Shown here one piece after another: positions 41,375-49,087 of a stretch of 64,000 bases of DNA. Origin of the DNA: Kribbella antibiotica. Lineage in GTDB: Bacteria > Actinomycetota > Actinomycetes > Propionibacteriales > Kribbellaceae. The position numbers were made by a program, and so were the translations under genes. The notes below the pieces were generated by a model. It was not told the DNA's origin and ran no database searches. It saw only the letters and a program-made list of their open reading frames with translations. Each line of letters begins with the position of its first letter. Position 1 is the first letter of the stretch. Location: contig NZ_SMKX01000007.1 in NCBI RefSeq assembly GCF_004349055.1, forward strand, positions 1 to 64,000, given 5' to 3'.

Positions 41375-42141
41375 CCAAGGTCGTTGGCAACGTCCACAAC
41401 CACCTCTTCGACCGGTACGTCGATCTGCTCGACCGGCAGCGGTTTCCCGGTCACCGCGCGCACCGCCTCGACCAGCTCGAGCTCGGTCACCGAACGACCG
41501 GACCCGATGACGAAGCGGCCGTCGTACTGGTTGTCGAGTGCGATCAGTACGCCGTTCACCACGTCGTCGATGTAGACGAGATCGCGGCGTTGCGGCCCGA
41601 TCTCGACGCCGGTCCCAGCCTGGGCCGCCCGCATCACCCGCGACACGAGGTCGTCCTTGTCCGGCATCCCCGGTCCGTAGACATCCGTCAGCCCCAGTGT
41701 GGCGCCGGCCAGGCCGTAGCTACCCGAGTACGCCGCCAACAGCGCCTCGCCAGCCGCCTTGGTCGCGCCGTACGGCGTCTGTGGGCTGAGCGTGGTCGAC
41801 GCGAGCACGAACTGGCCGACGCCACTCCCGCGGGACAGCTCGAGCAGGACCTGCGTGATCGTCACGTTCTGCGCAAACGTCGCCATCGGCGCCTCGATCG
41901 ACCGCTCCACCGAGGTCAACGCGGCCAGATGCAGGACCACGGTCGGCCGGGTCTCGAAGGCCCCGATACAGACCTGCTGGGACGCCAGGTCCCCGGTCAC
42001 CACGGTCACGCCCTCGTCCCACGCCGGGTCCGGCGCCTCCCGATCGACGGCCGTGACCAGGACATCCTGCTCCCGGAGCGCCGCCACCACCGCGCGTCCG
42101 ATGAATCCTGCCGCGCCCGTCACCAGCACCCGTTCCGCCAT
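41311..42141 (-). CDS. NAD-dependent epimerase/dehydratase
   Basis: A 276-aa extended SDR: NAD motif GAAGFIG at 9-15, LHLAALT, and the catalytic YGATK (Tyr-x3-Lys). DLVYIDDVVNGVL and a C-terminal VSLEDGLALTWEYF resemble nucleotide-sugar epimerases. Likely acts on a nucleotide sugar, consistent with nearby GtrA and mannosidase genes, but the reaction is unproven. Confidence 0.85.
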   Translation of the reverse strand: MAERVLVTGAAGFIGRAVVAALREQDVLVTAVDREAPDPAWDEGVTVVTGDLASQQVCIGAFETRPTVVLHLAALTSVERSIEAPMATFAQNVTITQVLLELSRGSGVGQFVLASTTLSPQTPYGATKAAGEALLAAYSGSYGLAGATLGLTDVYGPGMPDKDDLVSRVMRAAQAGTGVEIGPQRRDLVYIDDVVNGVLIALDNQYDGRFVIGSGRSVTELELVEAVRAVTGKPLPVEQIDVPVEEVVVDVANDLGYAPTVSLEDGLALTWEYFKG

Positions 42142-42249
42142 AGGAGCAACCTACCGCCGCCGGAGCAACCGCAAGGCAGCCGGAAGCGGACTGCGACAAG
42201 GCCTTGACCAAGCGTCATGAAGATAGGGAAGATCACCCCGGACGCGGGC

Positions 42250-42280
42250 TGACAACCTTGTCATCGGGGCCGCGTTAAAT
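42250..42280 (+). promoter_or_regulatory. Possible control site of the GH92 gene
   Basis: TGACAA-CC-TTGTCA (42250-42263) is a short exact inverted repeat 37 bp before the GH92 ATG, followed by TTAAAT (42275-42280). The arrangement TTGTCATCG-N8-TTAAAT superficially resembles the damage promoter seen before nfo, but the -10 lacks the conserved A and this gene has no repair role. A conventional repressor site is likelier. Confidence 0.35.
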
Positions 42281-42299
42281 CACCCAGCAAGGAGCGTGG

Positions 42300-45200
42300 A
42301 TGATTCTCCGCCGCCCATTGGGGCTCGTCGCGTCGCTCGGGCTAGTTGTGACACTGTCACCTGTTATGACGTCAGCGCATGCCGTCCCACCCAGTACCTC
42401 GGCCACCCACAACGAGCCTGTCGTGAGCGGCGGGTCGTTCTTCACCTCGTTCGAGTCCGGGCAGCCGCAGCCCGGCTACACCGATATCGCCGAGAAGGCC
42501 GACGGGGTCCAGGGCCCGACGCCGACCGGGATCGGCGGCAGCGAGATGGACAAGGTCACCAAGGTGACCGCGAGCGGCGAGAACACCGGCGGCGGCGAGA
42601 TCGCCTCCAACGTCGCCGACGGGGACAAGTTCACCAAGTGGCTCGTCTTCACCAATGTCGGCTGGGTGAACTACGAGACCTCAGCCCCGGTCGTGATCAA
42701 GAAGTACGCGCTCACCTCGGCCAACGACGCCGAGGACCGCGACCCGCAGGACTGGACCGTGCAGGGCTCGAACAACGGCACCGACTGGACCGTGCTCGAC
42801 ACGCAGACCGGTCAGAGCTTCGAGAACCGGTTCCAGACCAAGGAATTCAGTTTCGCGAACGACACGGCGTACAAGTTCTTCAAGCTGGACGTCACGCGCA
42901 ACCACGGCGAGGACATCGTCCAGCTCGCCGACTGGTACCTGTCGAACGGCGCCCCGCTGCCGCCTCCTGGTGAAGCCGCCGAGTCGCGCCTGGATTCGGG
43001 CCCGACCAGCGCCTACAACGCTCGCGCGCGGGTCGGTTTCACCGGCGTGAAGTCGTTCCGGTTCGCCGGTCACCAGACCACCGAGGGCCGCGGCTACACC
43101 TGGAACAAGATCTCGGACGTCGACCTCAAGGTCGGCCGGGACACCCGGTTGTCGTACAAGATCTTCCCCGAGCACATCGAGGGCGACCTCAGCTACCCGA
43201 GCACCTACACCGCGATCGACCTGTTGTTCTCCGACGGGACGTACCTGAGCGACCTGAAGGCCAAGGACCACCACGGCTTCGGGCTCAGCCCGCGCGGTCA
43301 GGGCGACTCCAAGAGCCTTTCCACGAACCAGTGGAACAACATCGAGGCCGACCTCGGTAAGGTCGCGGGCGGCAAAACGATCAAGCGGATCCTGATCGGC
43401 TACGACAAGCCGACCGGGCCGGCCGACTTCCGCGGCTGGGTGGACGACATCCGGATCGCCGGGGCCATCAACCCCGACGACGCGGCTGCCCGCACGGCGG
43501 CCAAGCACCCGTCCGACCTCGCGCTGACCACGCGTGGCACCAACGCGACCGGTGGGTTCTCGCGCGGAAACAACTTCCCCGCGACCGCCGTACCGCACGG
43601 TTTCAATTTCTGGACTCCGGTGACGAACGCCGGCTCGCGCTCCTGGCTGTACGACTACGCCAAGGCGAACGACGCCGAGAACCGCCCGTCACTGCAGGCG
43701 CTGTCGATCAGCCACGAGCCCAGCCCGTGGATGGGTGACCGGCAGACCTTCCAGGTGATGCCGTCGACGGCCGCCACGCCGACCGCGAACCGTGCGGCCC
43801 GGGCGTGGACGTTCAGCCATGACAACGAGGTCGCCCGGCCGTACTACTACGGTGTCGAGTTCGACAATGGGAACGCCGCCGAGATCGCGCCGACCGACCA
43901 CGCTGCGCTGCTGCGCTTCAGCTTCCCGAAGGGTGGCGCGTCGCTGGTCTTCGACAACGCGACCAACGAAGGCGGCCTGACGCTCGACCCGGAGACCGGT
44001 GTCGTCACTGGCTTCTCCGACGTGAAGAGCGGGCTGTCGACCGGCGCCGGCCGGCTGTTCGTGTATGGCGTCGTCGACCAGAAGGTCGCGTCGTCCGGCA
44101 AGCTGGCGAACGGTGGCGGCGCCAACGTCGGTGGCTACTTCGGCTTCGACCCGAAGGTCACCCAGGTGCAGCTGCGGCTCGCGACCTCGCTGATCAGCAC
44201 TGAGCAGGCGCAGAAGAACCTCGAGATGGAGCTCCCGGCCGGCTCGAAGTTCGGCAAGGTGAAGGACGCGGCGCAGGCGCAATGGGACGCCAAGCTGCGC
44301 ACGATCGAGGTCGAGGGTGCCACCACGGACCAGCTGACCACGCTCTACTCGAACCTCTACCGTCTGTTCCTCTACCCGAACAACGGTTCGGAGAACACCG
44401 GCACCAAGTCCAAGCCGGTCATCACCTACGCCTCGCCCACCTCGCCGAAGGTCGGCGCGGACACCCCGACCACGACCGGCTCGAAGATCGTGGCCGGTCA
44501 GACCTACGTGAACAACGGATTCTGGGACACCTACCGCACGGTGTGGCCGGCGTACTCGCTCTTCGCGCAGGACGAGGCGGCCGATCTGGTCAACGGCTTC
44601 GTCCAGCAGTACAAGGACGGCGGCTGGATCTCCCGCTGGTCCTCGCCGGGCTACGCCAACCTGATGGTCGGTACGTCGTCCGACGTGGCCTTCGCCGATG
44701 CCTACCTCAAGGGGATCAAGGGCATCGACGTACCGGCCATGTACGACGCCGCGGTCAAGAACGCGAGCGTCGTACCGCCGTCGGAGAACGTTGGTCGCAA
44801 GGGCATGGACCGGGCCACGTTCAACGGCTACACGGCCAACACCACCGGTGAGGGCTACAGCTGGTCGATGGACGGCTACATCAACGACTACGGCATCGCG
44901 AACCTGTCGAAGGCGTTGTACGACAAGGCCAAGAAGAGCGACCCGCGCAAGCAGGAGTACCTGGACAACTACAAGTACTTCCTGAACCGGGCCCGCAACT
45001 ACGTCACGCTGTTCGACCCGACGCTGGGCTTCTTCCAGGGCAAGGGACCGGACGGGGTCTGGGGCACGTCGCCGGCGCAGTTCGACCCGCGCGACTGGGG
45101 TCACGACTACACCGAGACCAACGCGTGGAACATGGCCTTCTCGGCTCCGCAGGACGGCGCCGGAATCGCGGCCCTGTACGGCGGTCGCGACGGGCTGGCG

Positions 45201-46301
45201 AAGAAGCTCGACGAGTTCTTCGCGACTCCCGAGGACGCGCTGCACCCCGGCGGTTACGGCGGCACGATCCACGAGATGCTCGAAGCACGCGACGTACGGA
45301 TGGGTCAGTACGGGCACAGCAACCAGCCGTCGCACCACATCACCTACATGTACGACTTCGCCGGTCAGCCCTGGAAGACGCAGGCGCTCGTCCGCGAGGC
45401 CGTGTCGCGGCTCTACCTGGGCTCGGAGATCGGCCAGGGCTACCCGGGTGACGAGGACAACGGTGAGATGTCCGCCTGGTACCTGTTCAGCGCGCTCGGC
45501 TTCTACCCCCTGCAGGTGGGTTCGCCGACGTACGCGATCGGTTCACCGCTGTTCAAGAAGGCGACCGTCCGGCTGCCACACGGCAAGAAGCTGGTGGTCA
45601 GCGCTCCGGACAACAGCGCGAAGAACGTCTACGTGAAGGGCGTCCGGATCAACGGCAAGAAGTGGACGTCGACCAACCTGCCGCACGACCTGATCGCCAG
45701 CGGCGGCAAGATCGAGTTCGAGATGACGGACAAGCCGTCCACCTGGGGCTCGGGTCGCAACTCCGCGCCGCCGTCGATCACCACCCCCGGCGAGGACCCG
45801 ACCACCTGGCGGGACTCCACCTCCGACGAGGGTGCGGTCGTCACTGCGGACGGCGCTGACGTCGCTGCCCTGACCGACAACAACGCCAAGACGCAGGTGA
45901 CCCTCACTGGCGCCAAGCCCACCGTCACCGTCGCCCTCCAGCAGGGCCGGCCGGTCGGCATGTACACGCTGACCAACGGAGCCACCGGTACGGCGCCTGC
46001 CAGCTGGGTGCTGGAAGGGTCCAACGACGGCACGACCTGGGCAACCGTTGACCAACGGACCGGGGTCACCTGGCCCTGGACGTCGTACACGCGGTCGTTC
46101 AGCGTCAAGTCGCCGAAGGCCTACACGCAGTACCGCCTGGTGCTGACGCCCGCCGACGCGACGGGCGTGACCCTGGCCGAGTTCGAACTGCTCGGCACAC
46201 TGAAGGGCATCGAGACCGGCACACATCCGAGCGACAAGCGGATCGCCGAGACCCGCCCGAGCCCGACACCCTCGCAGTCGATCGACCGCAACTACGGCTG
46301 A
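42300..46301 (+). CDS. Secreted GH92 alpha-mannosidase with two discoidin-like domains
   Basis: A 1333-aa exported glycoside hydrolase. Signal peptide at 1-28 (ending SAHA), an F5/8 type C-like carbohydrate-binding domain at about 85-215, the GH92 N-terminal beta-domain, the (alpha/alpha)6 catalytic domain with GDEDNGEMSAWY (about 1050-1061), and a second discoidin-like domain at about 1165-1300 (VLEGSNDGTTW). GH92 enzymes are calcium-dependent exo-alpha-mannosidases, mostly 1,2-specific. AAGGAG precedes the ATG. Probably removes mannose from fungal or plant glycans. Confidence 0.92.
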   Translation: MILRRPLGLVASLGLVVTLSPVMTSAHAVPPSTSATHNEPVVSGGSFFTSFESGQPQPGYTDIAEKADGVQGPTPTGIGGSEMDKVTKVTASGENTGGGEIASNVADGDKFTKWLVFTNVGWVNYETSAPVVIKKYALTSANDAEDRDPQDWTVQGSNNGTDWTVLDTQTGQSFENRFQTKEFSFANDTAYKFFKLDVTRNHGEDIVQLADWYLSNGAPLPPPGEAAESRLDSGPTSAYNARARVGFTGVKSFRFAGHQTTEGRGYTWNKISDVDLKVGRDTRLSYKIFPEHIEGDLSYPSTYTAIDLLFSDGTYLSDLKAKDHHGFGLSPRGQGDSKSLSTNQWNNIEADLGKVAGGKTIKRILIGYDKPTGPADFRGWVDDIRIAGAINPDDAAARTAAKHPSDLALTTRGTNATGGFSRGNNFPATAVPHGFNFWTPVTNAGSRSWLYDYAKANDAENRPSLQALSISHEPSPWMGDRQTFQVMPSTAATPTANRAARAWTFSHDNEVARPYYYGVEFDNGNAAEIAPTDHAALLRFSFPKGGASLVFDNATNEGGLTLDPETGVVTGFSDVKSGLSTGAGRLFVYGVVDQKVASSGKLANGGGANVGGYFGFDPKVTQVQLRLATSLISTEQAQKNLEMELPAGSKFGKVKDAAQAQWDAKLRTIEVEGATTDQLTTLYSNLYRLFLYPNNGSENTGTKSKPVITYASPTSPKVGADTPTTTGSKIVAGQTYVNNGFWDTYRTVWPAYSLFAQDEAADLVNGFVQQYKDGGWISRWSSPGYANLMVGTSSDVAFADAYLKGIKGIDVPAMYDAAVKNASVVPPSENVGRKGMDRATFNGYTANTTGEGYSWSMDGYINDYGIANLSKALYDKAKKSDPRKQEYLDNYKYFLNRARNYVTLFDPTLGFFQGKGPDGVWGTSPAQFDPRDWGHDYTETNAWNMAFSAPQDGAGIAALYGGRDGLAKKLDEFFATPEDALHPGGYGGTIHEMLEARDVRMGQYGHSNQPSHHITYMYDFAGQPWKTQALVREAVSRLYLGSEIGQGYPGDEDNGEMSAWYLFSALGFYPLQVGSPTYAIGSPLFKKATVRLPHGKKLVVSAPDNSAKNVYVKGVRINGKKWTSTNLPHDLIASGGKIEFEMTDKPSTWGSGRNSAPPSITTPGEDPTTWRDSTSDEGAVVTADGADVAALTDNNAKTQVTLTGAKPTVTVALQQGRPVGMYTLTNGATGTAPASWVLEGSNDGTTWATVDQRTGVTWPWTSYTRSFSVKSPKAYTQYRLVLTPADATGVTLAEFELLGTLKGIETGTHPSDKRIAETRPSPTPSQSIDRNYG

Positions 46302-46308
46302 TCCGAGT

Positions 46309-46347
46309 CGCCGGTTCCTGCGCTACTTGTGGCTGCAGGAACCGGCG
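46309..46347. terminator. Hairpin terminator shared by convergent genes
   Basis: CGCCGGTTCCTGC (46309-46321) pairs with GCAGGAACCGGCG (46335-46347), a perfect 13-bp stem with a 13-nt loop. It sits just after the GH92 stop and covers the last codons of the convergent sigma-partner gene, so it can end both transcripts. Confidence 0.75.
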
Positions 46348-47063
46348 AACTTCAGCAAGGTCTTCTCGTCCCAGCCGAGGTTCACTGCGCCGTCGGTCAC
46401 CACAATGACGCGCGGGCCGGTCTTTTCCTGCCGGACGAAAACTTCTGTGCGCCCGTCGTAGGCACTCTTGCCGGTACTCACGGCTTCCTTGGTGCCGGCC
46501 ATGACGTGCGGCAGCTCCGACCACGGTTCGCTGTACTTGTCCGGTATCAGCCCGTGGCCCTCGTCCCGCATCGTCGCCCAGCGCAACCTGATCTGGTACG
46601 TGTATTCGCGGTACTGCTCGGGGTTGCTCAGGTTGGGGTCGGAAAGCTCGACCTGCTCGTCGTCGCCCCTGAGGAGCAGCTTGGTCGTCCATCCCTTGGG
46701 GACCAGGTCGCACGTGAGCCGACCCGGGAACTGCGTGGTCCTGGCCACCAACTCCACCGGTACGGCGGGTTTCGGGGGCAGCGGGCCAGTCGGCCGGCCA
46801 GGTGGGTGATCGGTGGTCGGCTGCGGGGTGGGCGTTGTGGTCGTCGCGACCTGCGGCTGGGTGTTCGCCGCTGAGAGCCCCGGCAGGAGGGCCCAGCCGA
46901 CGCCGATCACGGCGGCGGTCGCCGCGGCTCCGGCGCCGATCCCGGTGATCCGGCGGCGTCGTACGGCGCGCCGGCCGCGGTCGAGGTCGCCGGTCAGGTC
47001 GGCGTCGGTGAGGGCGGGCTCCTGGCCCGCGGCGTCGTCGAGCAGGGACTTGAGGTCGGTCAT
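46323..47063 (-). CDS. Membrane-anchored partner of the ECF sigma factor
   Basis: A 246-aa protein with a short cytoplasmic N-terminus ending in RRRRITG, one membrane helix at about 41-62, a Thr/Pro-rich spacer and an extracytoplasmic domain of about 150 residues with two cysteines (RLTCDLV, GSCSHK). Its ATG overlaps the sigma gene stop by 4 bp (ATGA). Position and topology suggest an anti-sigma or sensor protein, although no zinc anti-sigma motif (HxxxCxxC) is present. Confidence 0.7.
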   Translation of the reverse strand: MTDLKSLLDDAAGQEPALTDADLTGDLDRGRRAVRRRRITGIGAGAAATAAVIGVGWALLPGLSAANTQPQVATTTTPTPQPTTDHPPGRPTGPLPPKPAVPVELVARTTQFPGRLTCDLVPKGWTTKLLLRGDDEQVELSDPNLSNPEQYREYTYQIRLRWATMRDEGHGLIPDKYSEPWSELPHVMAGTKEAVSTGKSAYDGRTEVFVRQEKTGPRVIVVTDGAVNLGWDEKTLLKFAGSCSHK

Positions 47064-47572
47064 CGCAGGCTCTCCATCGTCTCGAGGGGTTCGTGCAGGA
47101 GATCGCGCATCGTCGCGAGGGCGCGGGACGTCTGGGACTTGACCGTGCCTTCGGTGCAGCCCATCAGCTCTGCGGTGGTCCGGACGTCGAAGTCGCGGAA
47201 GAACCGCAGCACGACCACGGCATGCTGCCGACGGGGCAGCTTGGCGAGCACGGCCAGCACCGTCAACCGGTCCGCCGGATCCGCGCCGGTCGGGGGCGAG
47301 GCGTCGTACAGGCGTTCGGTCGTGGCCTCCCGGTGGCGCCACATCCGCTTCCGTTCGTCGAGGAAGGCGTTGACCAGGATGCGGTGGGCATACCGCTCTG
47401 CGCCTTCGTCCCGCCGGACCTTCGCCCAGTGCACGTAGAGCTTGGTCAGCGCGACCTGCACCAGATCTTCGGCCCAATGGTCGTCCCCCGAGGCCAGCAG
47501 CCGCGCGGTCCTGAGCATTCGGCCGCGATGTGCGCTCACATACTCGAGGAACTCCGCTTCGCGATCGCTCAC
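47060..47572 (-). CDS. SigE-family ECF RNA polymerase sigma factor
   Basis: A 170-aa ECF sigma factor of the actinobacterial SigE-like group. Region 2 is recognisable (DHWAEDLVQVALTKLYVHWA) and region 4 contains FFRDFDVRTTAELMGCTEGT followed by VKSQTSRAL. GTG 47572 is preceded by GGGAGG and begins SDREAEFLEYVSAHRG, the usual N-terminus for this group; the longer frame to 47767 reads through the promoter. Coupled to its membrane partner. A GCAACC element upstream may be its own promoter. Confidence 0.88.
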   Translation of the reverse strand: MSDREAEFLEYVSAHRGRMLRTARLLASGDDHWAEDLVQVALTKLYVHWAKVRRDEGAERYAHRILVNAFLDERKRMWRHREATTERLYDASPPTGADPADRLTVLAVLAKLPRRQHAVVVLRFFRDFDVRTTAELMGCTEGTVKSQTSRALATMRDLLHEPLETMESLR

Positions 47573-47608
47573 GGTCTGCCCTCCCTTCGTCGGTGATCTC
47601 ACCCTGCA

Positions 47609-47639
47609 TCTACTGGGTGCACCCCGAAGGAGGTTGCAA
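47609..47639 (-). promoter_or_regulatory. Possible autoregulated ECF promoter
   Basis: On the minus strand GCAACC (47639-47634) and GTAGATG (47615-47609) are 18 nt apart, 36 nt or more before the sigma start codon. A -35 with AAC is characteristic of ECF promoters. The assignment is by eye only. Confidence 0.35.
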
Positions 47640-47730
47640 AGCCATCGGGCGGCGACCGTCGTCCGGTCGCCGCCCGTTCTGGTCCACCCGGCGGAGCCTG
47701 CCCCTGAGAGGTTCCGCCGGAAATTGAGGA

Positions 47731-47762
47731 GGGGTGGCGGTCCCCGCCCGGACTGCCACCCC
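47731..47762 (-). terminator. Hairpin terminator downstream of the PIG-V-like gene
   Basis: GGGGTGGCGGTCC (47731-47743) pairs with GGACTGCCACCCC (47750-47762), 12 of 13 positions, with a 6-nt loop. It lies 81 bp after the stop of the minus-strand mannosyltransferase-like gene and before the sigma promoter. No T-tract follows, as is common in high-GC genomes. Confidence 0.6.
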
Positions 47763-47842
47763 TTCACCCCTATCGACGGCCGGAATCGCCGGAGGGTTGC
47801 CTACCGATCCAAAAAGTCCACATCGCGGACAAACTGCCGTCG

Positions 47843-49087
47843 TCAGCCCGTCCAGCGGCCGGTGAAGAAGCCGGCGGCCCAGATCGCGGCCAGCGGGATC
47901 GCGATGGCGAGGTAGAAGCGGCCGAGCCAGCGATGTCGGTGAACGAGGACGGCCAAGCCGATCCAGAGCGGCCACCACAGCAGGGTCGCCCGGGTGAGCG
48001 AGTAGATCCAGAACGACGTACAGAAGGCGCCGACGGTGGCGGCGATCCAGGCGGCCTCACCCCAGGAACGGCGCCAGAGCAGCCAGGCGAGCAACAGCAG
48101 GCCGATCACCAGCGTGACGAGCTCAGCCCGGAACATCCAGGTCCAGTCGCTGCGCTCCCCCGGGAAATGGCCTCGGGAGGCGGCTTCCCAGGTGTGGATG
48201 ATCGAGTCCCACGGCCAGGTGAACTCGCGCGCCCAGCCCTTCTCCTGCGCCTCCTGCCAGGCGAACCAGGAGCCGTAGACCTCCTTCAGGTACGCCATGT
48301 AGCCGACGACTGGGATCGCCGGCAGCGCCAGCCAGGGAGCCGACGGCCAATCCCGCTTCTTCGAGGTGATGAACTCGACGATCAGCGCGCACGCCAGGAA
48401 AATCCCCGAGACCCGGACCGTTGCCGCCAGCGCAACGAACAGCGCAGCCCGCGCCCATCGGCCCTGTCTTGCGGCTAACCAGGCTGGGAAGGCGAACGCG
48501 CAGAACAGCGCCTCGGTGTACCCAGCCGCGAGGAACACTCCGACCGGAGCGCCGTACCAGACCACTGCGGCATTTGGGCCGAGTCCCTTGAGCTCGGGGA
48601 ACTCGTACTGCGCCAGTCGCGCGAGGTAGACGCCCGCGACCGCGCTCGCCACGGCGGACACCGCGATGCCGGCACCGAAGTACCCGATCCCTGACCACTG
48701 CACGATGTGAACGAGCAGGGGGAAGCCGGGGAAGAACGCCGCCAGCGGAGCCTGCGAGGGCTCACCATGCGTGTAGCCGAACTCCGCGAGCGCCTTCAGG
48801 TGCCAGACATCCCACTGCACCCAGGCCCGCTTGACATCCGGATAGTCGGACCCGCGGTTGAAGAGCAGCGGCGCCGAGACCGAGAGCACGAACAGCCCGA
48901 CCCGAGTGGCAAGCCACCACCCGAGCACCTCCCGCGTCATCGCCGCCGGCAACCACCGCCGCAGCCCGACCCCGTCCACCCGCGCCCGTCGCGCGCGCCC
49001 TACCCGTGTCGGGGTCGGCGTCTGCGGGGGCGGGGCGGCTGGACTACTGGCCACCGCCGCCGGGGTTCTCCGGATTCTCCGGGTCAC
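47843..49087 (-). CDS. PIG-V-like mannosyltransferase, integral membrane
   Basis: A 414-aa protein with about ten membrane helices. After helix 1 it carries WDVWHLKALAEFGY and APLAAFFPGFPLLV, the conserved luminal loop of PIG-V/GT-C mannosyltransferases that use polyprenyl-phosphate mannose. Residues 1-45 are a Pro/Arg-rich cytoplasmic extension. The start overlaps the end of the PBP gene by 44 bp; an internal ATG at residue 50 (AMTREVLGWW) is possible. Likely glycosylates lipids or surface proteins. Confidence 0.75.
   Translation of the reverse strand: MTRRIRRTPAAVASSPAAPPPQTPTPTRVGRARRARVDGVGLRRWLPAAMTREVLGWWLATRVGLFVLSVSAPLLFNRGSDYPDVKRAWVQWDVWHLKALAEFGYTHGEPSQAPLAAFFPGFPLLVHIVQWSGIGYFGAGIAVSAVASAVAGVYLARLAQYEFPELKGLGPNAAVVWYGAPVGVFLAAGYTEALFCAFAFPAWLAARQGRWARAALFVALAATVRVSGIFLACALIVEFITSKKRDWPSAPWLALPAIPVVGYMAYLKEVYGSWFAWQEAQEKGWAREFTWPWDSIIHTWEAASRGHFPGERSDWTWMFRAELVTLVIGLLLLAWLLWRRSWGEAAWIAATVGAFCTSFWIYSLTRATLLWWPLWIGLAVLVHRHRWLGRFYLAIAIPLAAIWAAGFFTGRWTG

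Noticed and set aside
42258-42280. DNA-damage promoter before the GH92 gene
   Set aside because: Spacing resembles the PafBC motif, but the -10 lacks the conserved A and the gene has no repair role; more likely coincidence.
43689-45338. Long minus-strand open frame opposite the GH92 gene
   Set aside because: Arg/Val-rich shadow of a GC-rich coding strand with no recognisable domain.
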